Of a stretch of 64,000 bases of DNA, positions 23,472 to 33,688 are shown piece by piece. The DNA lies in assembly GCA_022575985.1 (NCBI GenBank), contig JAKSXM010000237.1, positions 1,072,501 through 1,136,500 on the forward strand. The letters run 5' to 3'. Origin of the DNA: Anagrus nilaparvatae. Lineage: Eukaryota > Arthropoda > Insecta > Hymenoptera > Mymaridae. The notes beneath the pieces were generated by a model that saw only the letters and a list, made by a program, of their open reading frames with translations, did no database searches and was not told the origin of the DNA. The translations under genes and the position numbers were made by a program. Position 1 is the first letter of the stretch; each line of letters opens with the position of its first letter.

Positions 23472-24442
23472 CAAGGGGAGTTCAATACATTTGGAACATC
23501 AAATTACACCAAATGGTTATTGATGAGTTTGTTATGTTGAAAAAACATGCTACCCTCTGTTCATTCCAATGGGCCTTCTGGGCCTACAAATTCAGAGCTC
23601 AATGTTATAAAATAGGATTTTTTGGTAATTTTCAATGAAACGCCAAAACCTCGCAAGTTAACCAAAACTCTTCCGGTTAGTCTCATGTTTTTGGTTTAAG
23701 TATCACATTTCATACGCCGTAAACCGTAATTTATTATCACTAATTCTAAAATTTGTAATTTCTGACGAAAATGGGTTTTATAGATCTAAAAAAATTTGTA
23801 CATGCTTTAAATTTCCAAAAATTTTTTGCTCGTCTGATTTCCTTAATTTGTTTTTAAGGAATGGCCCTTCAAAGTTAAAATGAGCTTTTTCAAAAAATCA
23901 TAAAATTGGGACTGTGGTTTCGAATTATCATACCTGGTTAACAAATAATTGAAAAGGGCGAAGTAAAGAAGTTTTGGAAACTTGAAGCTTGTACAAATTT
24001 TTTCAGACCTATAAAACCCATTTTCGTCAGAAATTACAAATTTGGCAGCAATTTAAAAATTGGTCATTTTTAGCCAAAAATGACCGTTTGGTTAATTGGC
24101 TATAGTGATGAAAGAATTAGTGATAATAAATTGCGGTTTACAACGTTTGAAAGGTGACCCTTACAAGAAAAAAATGGAATTAACTACAAGTGTTTTGGTT
24201 AACTTGTGAGGTTTAAGCGTTTCATTGAAAATTACCAAAAAACTATATTTTATGACATTGAGCCCTGCGTTTCTAGGCCAAGAAGGCCCATTGGAATGAA
24301 CGGAGTAGTCAGCATCTTAGTAAGCATGTCAGCATGGTAGTCAGCAGGTCAGCATGGTAGTCAGCATGTTTTTTCAACCAAACAAACTCATCCATAACCA
24401 TTTGGTGTAATTTGGTGTTCAAAATGTATTGAACTCCCCTTG
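23472..24442. mobile_element. Palindromic element ending in CAAGGGGAGTTC
   Basis: CAAGGGGAGTTCAATACATT at 23472 pairs with its complement ending at 24442 (coordinate sum 47914). Arms of about 450 bp fold onto each other through ATTACACCAAATGGTTAT and TTTTTGGTAATTTTC to a centre near 23957. The interior text is related to the 3.5-5.8 kb and 42.7-43.6 kb palindromes, and the outer end is repeated as a solo arm at 60.4-60.6 kb. The right arm carries an extra GTCAGCATG tandem (24306-24370). No coding sequence is present. Confidence 0.85.
24306..24370. repeat. GTCAGCATG(G/T)TA short tandem
   Basis: About five units of TAGTCAGCATG and GGTCAGCATG, found only in the right arm of the palindrome. They therefore expanded after the arms formed. 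Confidence 0.8.
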
Positions 24443-25382
24443 TAAATTTTGTTAATAATTTTATAAAATCTAACGTGTATTATTTGAAAAATAATGAAAG
24501 TAATAACAATTTGATACATATTAATATACAATAAATACGTTCCTATTAGTTGAAAATTAACCAATTTATTGGTTAAATTAACAAAAATGTCACTTTTAAT
24601 TGGGTTACGTTGATCATAAAAAATAAAATTTCTATATTTTCATGTTTATACATGAAAATATTATGAGTAATGAAGTTTACCAGAAATTTCATTTATTTGA
24701 TTTAGAAGCTTTAACATAAGCAAAGTTTGATGAAAATTTATTTTCAAAAATAAGGCTGTGACATTTTTTGAAACTGATTTATCAGTTCGTGTTATTATTA
24801 GCCTTATTAAATTTAATAAAACTCTGAATGTAATTTTATAAAATTAATAGAATAAAAATGCCAGCTGTATTTAAATTAGAAATAGAAAACAAAACTTCTC
24901 CTTTCTAACGGTGTACACAAGCAAGCATTTTTAGTCGTTTTGAAAACATGTGCAAGTACTTACACAAAATTTCAAAAAGAAAATAATTTTATATTTTTAA
25001 TATTTTTTGTTTTTTAAATAATAAAACGGTGTCTGCATAAGGTGTATTAGGAGTCTACTGACGAGCCAACCTAATACACTATGGCGAAACACTGTTACGT
25101 TCCCATTAGTTGAAAATTATCCAATTTATTGGTTAAATTAATATAAATATCACAATAAATACATTAACCTGTGTGAAAATTATTTAACTTATAAATATGA
25201 CTAAATAAACCTGTTTTAAAGGTATTTTAAGTTAAGGGAAATATATAGAATTTTAAATTTAATAAAAATTTGTCCTAAAAAATATTTTTATTGAACATTA
25301 ATTTATCTTTGACTTTGTTATCTTTGTCTTTTTTTGTATTTATATATATTTCGAATTTATAGATTTTATAAAATTTATTTAT
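24443..25382. other. A+T-rich DNA with a spaced direct repeat
   Basis: ACGTTCCTATTAGTTGAAAA at about 24537 recurs as ACGTTCCCATTAGTTGAAAA at about 25093, each followed by a CCAATTTATTGG palindrome. About 20 bp before the second copy a small inverted repeat, GTGTATTAGG / CCTAATACAC, lies at 25041-25080. This may mark an unrecognised insertion of about 555 bp. Confidence 0.5.
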
Positions 25383-25772
25383 TTTTTATTTTTTATTTTA
25401 TTTAACCTGTAAGCTCAATGGCTTATACAATAGGCATGTAGCTTACGGAGATAATATATTATCTGTTTGTGAGCCAGATTACAAAAATTGAAAATTACAA
25501 TATGAAAGTTAAAACTAAACAACAATAATAAATTGAAATTAAGTAAAATAAAAATAAAAATTATTTTAGTCAATATAACGTATATAATATAAGATATTGT
25601 AATATGTAACCAGCAATATTAATTAATTAAGAGATGACTTATATTATTTATGTAAATAACTATTCTGACTAGAAAAGTATACTAACATTATTTATACATT
25701 AAAACTAAATTAGGAAAATAATACCTTATTGATCTTCCATTTTAAATATTTAGCATCATTATCAAGCATTTT

Positions 25773-27626
25773 TTAGCTATTTAGTAATTTATTAAAGTTT
25801 CTTATTGCTATCTTGTAACTTCTATTGAAACCAATATTTTTTTTTGATTTTGGTAGTATAATTGATTTGTTTCTGGTTATATTCTGATTATTTAAAATTT
25901 TTTCTTTTAAACCATCATAATAGTATACTATAGAATTTAGAATATAGGATTCATTAATATTTAAAATTTTTTTTTCACTTTTATTATTAATTATTTTTAT
26001 CAGTCTTTTTTGTAAATTAAAAATAGGCTTCAGATATTTTTTATAGGCTCCACCCCAAGCAACGAGTCCATAATTAGCAATGCTTTGAAAAAGGGCATAA
26101 TAAACTGAAACCAGTGTAGATGGCAAAAGTTGATATTTTAATTTATGTAATATAAATAAAATGTATTTTGTTCTATTTGTTATGTTTAGAATATGATTTT
26201 CCCATTTCATAAGAGAATCAAAAATAACACCTAAATATTTATAATTATCAACCGAATTTAATTTTATACCATGTATTTGTATATTTAAGTTACTCGGAAT
26301 ATTTTTTTTCCTAGTAGAAAAAGCCATATACACTGATTTAGTAGTATTTAATGATAGTTGGTTACTGGCCAACCAGTCACCAACCACATTCAAAGTACTA
26401 TTCATTTTATCCTGCACTTCTTTCCACGAATTACCTGAAAAGATAATCACTGTATCATCTGCATATGATACTAAATTTGAAAGTAATAGTTTTAGCAGTT
26501 CATTGATGTACAATATAAAAAGCAATGGGCCAAGAATCGTTCCTTGAGGTACTCCCATAGTAACATTGCAACTATTACTTTTATTATTATCGATTTTGAC
26601 TACTTGTGTTCTATCTGTTAAATAACTGGACAATAAATCAAGTGCTAAGCCCCTAACACCATATGAACTCAGTCTGCGTATTAAAATATCATGATTGACT
26701 GTATCGAACGCTTTTTTTAGGTCCAAAAAAGTAGCAATAGTTGGTTTACTTTGATCAATACTTTGATAAATAAGTTCAGAAACCTTTAACAAAGCGTCAT
26801 TAGTACCCCTTTTTTCTATAAAACCGAATTGATTATCAGCAAGTATTTTATTTTCTTGAATAAACTTTACCAATCTACTATAAATTACTTTTTCAAAAAT
26901 TTTAGCGATATTCGATATCAAAGATATTGGTCGATAATTTGTCATTAGATGTTTATCACCTTTCTTAAAAATCGGTATGATTTCAGCCTTTTTAAGATGA
27001 GTTGGCCAGTACCCGTTTACAATACACAGATTGAGCACATAAGTGATAGGAGTAGTAACAAAATCTATAATTAATTTTAGTGTATTACAATTAATACTAT
27101 CAATGCCAGATGCTTTATTTAATTTTAAAATTATTTTATAAACTTCAGATTCACTAACTTTACTCAAATATATAGAACTATCATTAACTATATTTATCAC
27201 AGGTTTGGATATTGAGGTTATGTTTTTAGCAATATTTTGTCCTACATTGGCAAAAAATTCATTAAAATTCTCTAATATTACTTTAGAATCATCAATTTTT
27301 TGGTTGTTTACATTTATATAGTCAATGGTATGGTTCTGATTTTTATATTTTGAGCCTTTAATTTTAGAGTTAATGTATTTCCAAAGTTTTTTCATATTAT
27401 CACATTTTTTTATTATTTCGTCTTCTAAGACTTTTTTAGCTTTAATAATTATTAGATCTAATTGTTTTTTATAATTTTTATAATTTAACTCTAAAGTTTT
27501 TACATAATTTTCTTCAATCGATTTAGTATTTTTCCAAATTCTTTCAAGTTTGTTTTTAGTTTTTATTGATTTTAAGATTGCTGGTGTAACCCACTTTTTT
27601 CTGGGTATATTTTTACTTAATTTTTT
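25773..27626 (-). CDS. LINE ORF2 reverse transcriptase domain
   Basis: RNA-directed DNA polymerase of a jockey/CR1-group LINE, which copies its RNA at a nicked target. The frame is open from 27626, just after a TAA. The first ATG is at 27395 and gives 540 residues, but the open part upstream (KNIPRKKWVTPAILKSIK and on) is the normal endonuclease-RT linker, so that ATG is not a true start. Residues counted from it: NYRPISLISNIAKIFEKVI about 153-171; motif A FLDLKKAFDTVNHD about 223-236; motif B GVPQGTILGPLLF at 281; catalytic YADD at 311-314; thumb-like DNYKYLGVIFD about 383. A C-terminal AWGGAYKKYLKPI...LQKRLIKII block follows. The domain has no internal stop and all catalytic aspartates are present. 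It is cut off from a working endonuclease by an upstream frame change, so the protein is not made as a full ORF2. Confidence 0.93.
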   Translation of the reverse strand, partial: KKLSKNIPRKKWVTPAILKSIKTKNKLERIWKNTKSIEENYVKTLELNYKNYKKQLDLIIIKAKKVLEDEIIKKCDNMKKLWKYINSKIKGSKYKNQNHTIDYINVNNQKIDDSKVILENFNEFFANVGQNIAKNITSISKPVINIVNDSSIYLSKVSESEVYKIILKLNKASGIDSINCNTLKLIIDFVTTPITYVLNLCIVNGYWPTHLKKAEIIPIFKKGDKHLMTNYRPISLISNIAKIFEKVIYSRLVKFIQENKILADNQFGFIEKRGTNDALLKVSELIYQSIDQSKPTIATFLDLKKAFDTVNHDILIRRLSSYGVRGLALDLLSSYLTDRTQVVKIDNNKSNSCNVTMGVPQGTILGPLLFILYINELLKLLLSNLVSYADDTVIIFSGNSWKEVQDKMNSTLNVVGDWLASNQLSLNTTKSVYMAFSTRKKNIPSNLNIQIHGIKLNSVDNYKYLGVIFDSLMKWENHILNITNRTKYILFILHKLKYQLLPSTLVSVYYALFQSIANYGLVAWGGAYKKYLKPIFNLQKRLIKIINNKSEKKILNINESYILNSIVYYYDGLKEKILNNQNITRNKSIILPKSKKNIGFNRSYKIAIRNFNKLLNS

Positions 27627-27648
27627 TTAATTAAATTTTCTAGTAGCG

Positions 27649-28037
27649 TTATTTATTGAGCAATAAATTAATTAGCTCGTTAGTAGCAAGTTCAGGATCA
27701 TGCATTTCTAATATTGGGTTCCAATTGGTTTTTCTACAGTGATTAATTAAGATTTTTTTATTTAGAAAAGTATCATTATTTTTGGCTATTTTAGTCTTTA
27801 CTTTGATATTAAAAGAGGTCATAATTGGATAATGATCAGGAAAAACTTGTTTGATAATAATTGATTTATGATCTATTATTTTATTACTATTCATATTTGA
27901 TTTAAAGAACATATTATCAATGCATGATCCTTCATCTTTTTTAAAATTATTAGGTCTAGTTATTTTATTAAACAAAGGATAATAACCTGCCTCTAAGAAA
28001 TTATTCAAGTATTCATTTATTAACGAATTCGAGCTGT
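27649..28037 (-). pseudogene. LINE endonuclease, C-terminal part
   Basis: APE-type endonuclease remnant of ORF2. The frame reads SSNSLINEYLNNFLEAGYYP, then ITRP, GSCIDNMFFKS, and the terminal catalytic Asp-His pair in FPDHYPIM. It is one frame away from both the upstream endonuclease piece (ending 28047) and the RT (27626). The YRSP and GD-N motifs that should precede EYLN are missing. The deletion junction carries a repeated AGCATT, which suggests microhomology-mediated loss of roughly 100-130 bp. Confidence 0.82.
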
Positions 28038-28046
28038 CTATAAATG

Positions 28047-28193
28047 CTATAATGCTAAAATCTTAATAGAAACATTATTTTTTAATTTAATAATAGTATT
28101 TATGTAATTAAAATTATCAATTGATTCAATCTTGGAGACCTCCATTAGAGAATCCATTACATAAATCGCACAGCCATCAGCCTTGTTTATTTT
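28047..28193 (-). pseudogene. LINE endonuclease, middle part
   Basis: The frame KINKADGCAIYVMDSL...NNVSIKILAL is the 'n...GGvaIYVr..l' and 'I.iLalYR' part of the endonuclease. It is separated by a nested LINE from its N-terminal half at 28776-29099. It lies in the same frame and joins that half without a break when one target-duplication copy and the insert are ignored. It ends in a TAG at the internal deletion. Confidence 0.82.
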
Positions 28194-28199
28194 ATAATA
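28191..28199. repeat. Target-site duplication, left copy
   Basis: TTTATAATA, matching 28776-28784. It merges with the TAA-repeat tail of the nested element, so its exact length is uncertain (6-9 bp). Confidence 0.7.
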
Positions 28200-28775
28200 A
28201 TAATAATAATTTATTTCCAATTCAAATAATATATACAATAATGTTACATATTATAGGCCTACAGTAGGTAATAACCTGTACATAGGAGGAATCAGTATAT
28301 AATAATAAAAAATAATACTTAAAATTAATTATAATAATAAAACTAAAATTAGAAAAGGGTTAGAGCAACACATCTATAAATTAGTTAACAATATGATAAA
28401 ATAGACTAGATTTTAGAATTGATTATCCAATTTTTGATATTATATTTAGAGCTTTTTTTGTTTATATCAAGCATTTTTAGATTACTTGGTAATTGATTAT
28501 ATAGTTTTATTGCTTGATAGCTGTATACTTTCTTACCAACCTCCAGCGTACACCTTGGTACTTCAATTGATTTGCTTCTTGTTTTACTGTTACTTTTAAT
28601 AAATTTATCTTTTAAAATTTGATAATCCTGTATTAGTGATTTTAGTAAGTAAGTTTGTTGGATATTAATAGGAATCTTTAAAGTTTTATTACTTTTATAT
28701 TCTTTATTATTAATAATTATGTTTACAATTTTACTTTGTAATTTATGTAGTAAATCAATTGAGTTACTTGCCACG
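28200..28775 (-). mobile_element. Nested 5'-truncated LINE
   Basis: A 576-bp insertion into the endonuclease of the larger LINE. It contains only the ORF2 C-terminus (28774-28406): SNSIDLLHKLQSKIVNI, then RSKSIEVPRC and YQAIKLYNQLPSNL, the usual tail after the RT. A ~200-bp 3' untranslated region ends in a GGAAATAAATTATTATTATT tail. The 5' truncation point directly abuts the target duplication TTTATAATA (28776-28784 and 28191-28199). The coding tail is intact from truncation to stop, so the insert looks younger than its host element. It belongs to a related but different LINE lineage from the host copy. Confidence 0.88.
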
Positions 28776-28784
28776 TTTATAATA
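28776..28784. repeat. Target-site duplication, right copy
   Basis: TTTATAATA at the 5' truncation junction of the nested LINE. Confidence 0.75.
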
Positions 28785-29099
28785 CATTACATAATTAGAG
28801 AGACTATAATAGGTGTAACATGGCAATCTGTGAGTCTCACTGGAAATAATTATATCGGGCTTATGTATAAGATTTTCTATAAAAATCTCCAAGTAGTTGA
28901 AATTAGTTTGAAGTTCCCTGATGTTTACATGAAGAATAATAAATTCACCCACATTAATTATTCGATTTAATTGAATAATGTCATAAATTTCGTGTTCATT
29001 ATTAACTACAATACCTTCATCAGTTAGTTGCTCTACCATTAATTTCTTTACTTGAATAATTGGCACTCCGACTTGCTTTAAATTTACTTGAATTAGCAT
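28776..29099 (-). pseudogene. LINE endonuclease, N-terminal part
   Basis: Start of ORF2. It overlaps the end of ORF1 by about 80 bp in a different frame, as is common in this group. The block FIILHVNIRELQTNFNYLEI, then KPDIIISSETH, is the N-terminus of an APE-type endonuclease: the Asn of 'hvNirsl' and the catalytic Glu of 'SET' are both present. The frame runs to LSNYVMYYK, where the nested LINE interrupts it, and resumes at 28193. Confidence 0.82.
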
Positions 29100-29340
29100 T
29101 TAATTTAATTGATCCCAAATAGTCAGGTACAGTTGGCATCATTGTATAGTCAGTATTTGAAATAATATATTTTATTTTCTTTTTTAAATATTCACATTTT
29201 TTAGTATTATTTGCTGCATGATTAGTTACATATTGAGTACCAAATTTTTCATTATTATGTATACAGTTGGTACAATTTCTATTTTTTTTACTACTTTCGC
29301 AGGCGTCATATTTGTGATTACCAGAACAAAATACACACAC
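29020..29340 (-). pseudogene. LINE ORF1 C-terminal zinc knuckles
   Basis: Gag-like nucleic-acid-binding tail of ORF1: CVFCSGNHKYDAC (C-x2-C-x4-H-x4-C-like) and CTNCIHNN...VTNHAANNTKKC. These are the second and third knuckles of jockey-type ORF1 proteins. It is in a different frame from the upstream piece ending at 29367. The shift lies in a local AATTAGTAAAA duplication. Confidence 0.8.
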
Positions 29341-29366
29341 TATATTATTAGTACACTTTTTACTAA

Positions 29367-30725
29367 TTATTTTACTATAATTTTACTAATTATTAGTACA
29401 CAATTATTACATGGGGTTATATCAAAATAATCATAAACATGACATGCTTGCGTACCTACAAAAACCTTATATCTATTTCTACGAATAAGTGTGAACAATT
29501 CAGAAGGTACTTTAATTATTGCACTTGTTGAGTTTTTTCTTGTTTTGTATATATGAATTATCGTGCAATTGTGTCCAGTATCTTGAAAATTTCTTCTATT
29601 AATATCCATCTCAATTTCACTAACAGGCATATCATTGGAAATGCCTACAATCTTCAGTTTAGGATTAGCAAGATTTTCAGTTTCCACTTTATAATTACCA
29701 TTTAATGTATTAGATAGATTCTCTTTTATTTTATTAACATCGTTTTTATTTGAACATTTTAGTATTACCGTATTATTTTTTTTATTCAACTTTAAAGTAG
29801 TAATTGGTACTACTATTTCAGTTTGTATTTTATTTTTGATTAGTTCATAGATCCCATCAATTAATTAATCATTTGTAGATGATATTATTAGGTTAGGTAT
29901 ATGGACAACAGGCTGGTGATCATCAAAGCTTTTATTTCCATTATAACACCTTAGATGCGCTTGTTCAGTATTTGAATCAATATTATTAATGGAATTAGAT
30001 ACTTTTTCTAAGTTTTTTATTTTTTCAGATAATAAGTCGTTGTTTATTTTAAGAGAACTATTTAGATCTTTTAATAAACTATTTTCTGTTTCAAAATTAT
30101 TATTAATATTTCTTAAATTGTCTTTTAAGCTATCACATAGCTCATTTTTAGAATTAATTATCTCTTTCAATGACAATATCTCACTCTTGTAAGTATTATT
30201 ATTATTATTTTCACTATTAATTGTTTCTGTTGATAGCTTTTCTTTAATATTCATTTGTTTAATTATGTCATCATTATCTGATTTTATTTTACTAATAGTT
30301 TCTAGAAGAGTTGCTTTCTCTTCAGTCAGAGTATTAATTTTATCTAATGCATGATTAAGTTCTTTTTGTAGATTAGCAAGCTGTACTTTGTCATTATTCT
30401 TTATATGTAAATCATTTATTTCTTCTAATAACGAGATACTTTGATTAGCATAACTTTTTGAATTTATTTTTTCTTCTTGTAATTTATCATTCAAATTAAG
30501 AATTTCTTTATTTAATAGTTTAATTTCCTGCTCATAGTACTTAACATCTTTTATTTCTAATTTACAACAACTTATGAGATTACCTATAAGATGGTAGGAA
30601 GTTTTAATTTTTGAGATGCATGAAAAATGGTAACACTTTCCACATTTAATACATACAAAAGATGTGGGTTTGTTTTTATTTTTTGTACAATTACAGGCAT
30701 AAGTTTGTTGTGCTTCTTTGTTCAA
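29367..30725 (-). pseudogene. LINE ORF1: PHD-like finger, coiled coil, Gag region
   Basis: RNA-binding/chaperone protein of the LINE ribonucleoprotein. The N-terminus has CNCTKNKNKPTSFVCIKCGK, then CYHFSCIS and a CC pair, a PHD-like zinc finger. Residues about 60-260 are an N/K/E/L-rich coiled coil (LLNKEILNLNDKLQEEK...LLEEINDLH). After an in-frame TAA at 29867-29865 the same frame continues LIDGIYELIKNKIQTE and then the Gag-type region PKLKIVGISNDMP, TRKNSTSAIIKVP, VFVGTQACHVYDY, ending at the first knuckle CNNC. Thus a single stop codon splits one reading frame. The open frame begins at a TTG: no in-frame ATG lies between the preceding stop and the zinc finger, so the true start is lost or was 5'-truncated. 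Confidence 0.83.
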
Positions 30726-30802
30726 GGCATCAATGTCTTTAGCATTAATTTTTGTAGATTAATTTTTGTAGATTAAGATATAAGATACAATGTATTAAAT
30801 GT

Positions 30803-31765
30803 ACACGTAAAAAAAATATAAGACAAACTAAACGTATTACGTTACTGAAATATGATTAGTATTGTAAGTTTGTTGAATGGAAAGATTAAACGTTGAATTG
30901 TCAAATAAAAACATTAAACCAACAAATACTTTGTTGATTCAAGCAAAATTAAAATTGTTAAATTAACCACTTAAATCTTTGTTGAATCAACATAGTGTTA
31001 GATAAACCAACAACCTACAACATTAATATAATTAATTTTAATAGTTAGGTCAATGCTTTTTCTTTTATATTAAAATATTTATTCATTCTTTCTCTTTCTA
31101 TCCTATTATGCTCTTCTCTTTCAGCAGCGCGCTTTTGTTTATATTATTAATCAATAAAGAAATGGAATTTCCTAAAAATTTTTAATGATAGTTTTAAGTA
31201 TTATTTTTAAATATAAATTTCACTGCGGGTATGAATTTACTTTTGCTTATATTATTAATCATTATTATTATAATAAAGAAATGGGATTTCCTAAAAATTA
31301 TTTATGATAGTTTTAACTATTATTTTTAAATATGCATTTCGCTGGGTATGTATAATTTACTCTGCATATAATTTCTAAAATTATTATCTGTAACATATAG
31401 TGCTTAAAATTTTTTTATTAAATACAAGTGTCCTGTTAGCAGAATGGATAATCACGCTGTCTCGGAAGCCGCGGTACTCAGTTCGATCCCAGTAGCAGTC
31501 AAAATTTTTCTTTGGTTTTTTTTAACAGATTTTAAATTAAAAAATATAAACCTATAAGTACATAAATAAATATAAAAAAATAATTATAAAAAAAAAATAA
31601 TTAATTTAAAAAAAAAAAAAAAATAATAAAAAAAAAAGTAATTTTTTTTAAATAAAATTTTCACTCTGTTTGAATCAACTAAGTAACTATGACAATTCAA
31701 CAAATACTTTGTTGGCATATTTCAACAAAGTTATTTGTCAATACAACTTAGAATTTTTTTCCGTG
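30803..31765. mobile_element. TIR element with TTGTTGAATCAAC arrays and tRNA-like cassette
   Basis: The ends are TACACGTAAAAAAAATATAA on the left and, on the minus strand, ATACACGGAAAAAAATTCTA on the right. Inboard of each are units built on the near-palindrome TTTGTTGAATCAAC / CAACAAATACTTTGTTG (30868-31025 and 31668-31745). A direct ~120-bp repeat (ATAAAGAAATG...AAATTTTTAATGATAGTTTTAA) lies at 31156 and 31273. A tRNA-like sequence sits at 31430-31500. No protein-coding frame is present. Confidence 0.68.
31430..31500 (+). ncRNA. tRNA-like Pol III cassette
   Basis: Has a box A-like TTAGCAGAATGGATAA and a box B-like GTTCGATCCC at tRNA spacing, 3' AGTAGCAGTC, then T-runs at 31504 and 31513 that could end Pol III transcripts. 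The 5' segment GTCCTGTT does not pair well with the 3' end and the anticodon arm folds poorly. It is a tRNA-derived sequence rather than a working tRNA gene. Confidence 0.45.
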
Positions 31766-32301
31766 TATATATAGTTATACTAGATTTAAATACTCAATAT
31801 ACATTCAATATACATAGCAAATATTGTACATAATTTAATTCTATAGTATACTTAGACTTATATAAAAAATAAACACACACTAACGGCTAATTGCACTATT
31901 ATGTTGAATATTATATTGGCTATTTCTTTAGAAAAAATAATTAAAAATATACACAGAGTTTAATTAATGTATGCATAAGAGTCACTTTTAAAATTATTAT
32001 GATTTGCTATGCAGTAAATATACAAAGTGTTTGTTTTTTCCTTTTTTAAATTATTTTTTAACTGTCAGAAAACATAACGAAAAAGTTAAGATGTAACAAG
32101 GACAGCAATATCGATGACTTTGTTGATGTTGAGTGATTGAGGTTTTAAACTTGGTTAAAAATTATTAGGTTTTTTAATATGCAAAAGCTTTGTATTTTTG
32201 AAAAATCTATTATTCCATTGCATAGAAAAACAGCTCAACTTATCTTCCAATAAAAATTTATCACAAATTATTGTCACACATGTAATAATGAACTATTATA
32301 T
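31766..32301. other. A+T-rich intergenic DNA
   Basis: Nothing recognised. Confidence 0.5.
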
Positions 32302-32996
32302 GGCTAAGAAAAGCTGGTTTTTTTCAAAAATCGATTTCTCAAATGCCTATTGGTGAAAAATCTTTTCACCAGGCTTACATTTTTCCTTCAACTTTGTATT
32401 TTATGGCGAAAAAAAAATTTCAATGGGACAATGCTTTTTGGGAGCTCTAGATCAAAAAATAGCAGCTTTCAAAAGTTCATTTTTTACAAATTTCGAATTT
32501 ATCGCCAAGTCACGTCACCAATCAAAAATCTGACCAAAAATTTGGATTCCGCGGGAAATGTTACTTAATGGTATGTCTTATCATATTATTAAGAGCTTTT
32601 ATGTTAAAACAGTGAAATTTTAAAGGATTTTCAGATTAATTTTGAATAATTTGTTATAATTTAAAAAATAAAAAAATTCCTTTAAAAAATGAGATATTTT
32701 AATCTTTCAATTGAAAATTTCGCTGCTTTAACATAAACGCTCTTAAAAACATGAAAAGATTTTGGTCAGATTTTTGATTGGTCACGTGACTTGGCGGGAA
32801 ATTTGAAATTTTTAAAAAATGAGCTTTTGAAAGCTGCTATTTTTGATCTAGAGCTTCCAAAAAGCATTGTCCCATCGAAATTTTTTTTTCGCCATAAAAT
32901 ACAAAGTTGAAGGAAAAATTTAAGCCTGGTGAAAAGATTTTTCACCAATAGGCATTTGAGAAATCGATTTTTGAAAAAAACCAGCTTCTCTTAGCC
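32302..32996. mobile_element. Palindromic element, about 240-bp arms
   Basis: GGCTAAGAAAAGCTGGTTTT at 32302 mirrors the sequence ending at 32996 (sum about 65298). The match continues through AAATCGATTTCTCAAATGCC and CAATCAAAAATCTGACCAAA. An inner pair, AAGAGCTTTTATGTTAAA / TTTAACATAAACGCTCTT, continues the fold after a gap. To its right TCACGCATGCGC plus TTTTTTTGACCCCGCAATCG resembles the 3.77 and 5.45 kb arms, so it is a shorter member of that family. The two near-identical 60-70-codon frames in its arms are non-coding mirror images. Confidence 0.83.
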
Positions 32997-32999
32997 ATT

Positions 33000-33397
33000 T
33001 CTCACGCATGCGCTACTAGAAAAATTTTTTTGACCCCGCAATCGGATAGCCAGGGAAATTTGCTATCTGGAACTAAGAAAAAAATTTAGAAAAAAAATGA
33101 AGTACCTAAGATTCCTAATTTCTGTAGAATTGCTTATATATAAATCTAGTATACAAACTGTCAGGAAATAAATAAAATATAGATTGAAAATACAACGTAC
33201 ATGCAAGTAATTGCAAATTTCAACAATCAAAAAAATTAAAATTAAAATTTTTTGCTTAAATTTTATTCTAAAACTTAAAAAATTATGATTTTAAATGTCA
33301 GTCAATATTTTATCACACAACTGTATATAATTGTGTGCTTGAATTTTTCACTATGGATCCTGGAATCTTATTTAGTGGGTCGAAAAATAAAACACGT
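33000..33397. other. A+T-rich DNA; palindrome flank
   Basis: The first ~90 bp is family-related flank of the palindrome. The rest holds nothing I can name. Confidence 0.45.
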
Positions 33398-33672
33398 ACC
33401 CGGGAAAAAATAGTTCATGCATCCCCATGTATGACCATGAATGAAATTTATACGTTGCCATGCATGACCATACATTGACATACATGGGGATGTATCGTCA
33501 TGAATTGATTATGTCTCTGTATGATTAAGTATAATCAAGCATTTTCACACATGGTCATATATTTTGATACATCATGTATCAAAAATTTTTTTTCTCAATA
33601 TATCCCCATGAATACCCATGTATGGAAACAGATTTTCATGTTCAAGTGAAAAGAAAAGGCGAAATTCATAAT

Positions 33673-33688
33673 AAGCATATGCTTATGC
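33673..33688. repeat. Perfect 16-bp palindrome
   Basis: ATAAGCATATGCTTAT, just inside the left CATGTATG array. Confidence 0.8.

Larger units (their letters stand above)
25383..30785 (-). mobile_element. Decayed LINE, jockey/CR1 group
   Basis: A nearly full-length non-LTR retrotransposon read right to left. Its parts are an ORF1 with PHD-like finger, coiled coil and Gag-type knuckles (30725-29020), then ORF2 with endonuclease (29099-27649) and reverse transcriptase (27626-25773). A roughly 390-bp 3' region ends in an A/T tail (AAATAAAATAAAAAATAAAA on the minus strand, near 25383-25410). The 3' region contains the perfect 16-bp palindrome AGATAATATATTATCT. The 5' edge is uncertain: there is a duplicated TCTACAAAAATTAA just before ORF1 and no in-frame ATG. 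Inactivating changes are an ORF1 stop, a frameshift between the knuckles, an endonuclease deletion, a nested LINE at 28200-28775, and a shift before the RT. Confidence 0.88.

Noticed and set aside
31430..31500. Functional tRNA gene
   Set aside because: The box A and box B sequences fit, but the acceptor and anticodon stems do not pair well. Kept only as tRNA-like.
32350..32948. Two near-identical 60-72-codon frames on opposite strands suggesting a conserved small protein
   Set aside because: They are the two arms of one palindrome. The likeness is due to the inverted repeat, not coding constraint.
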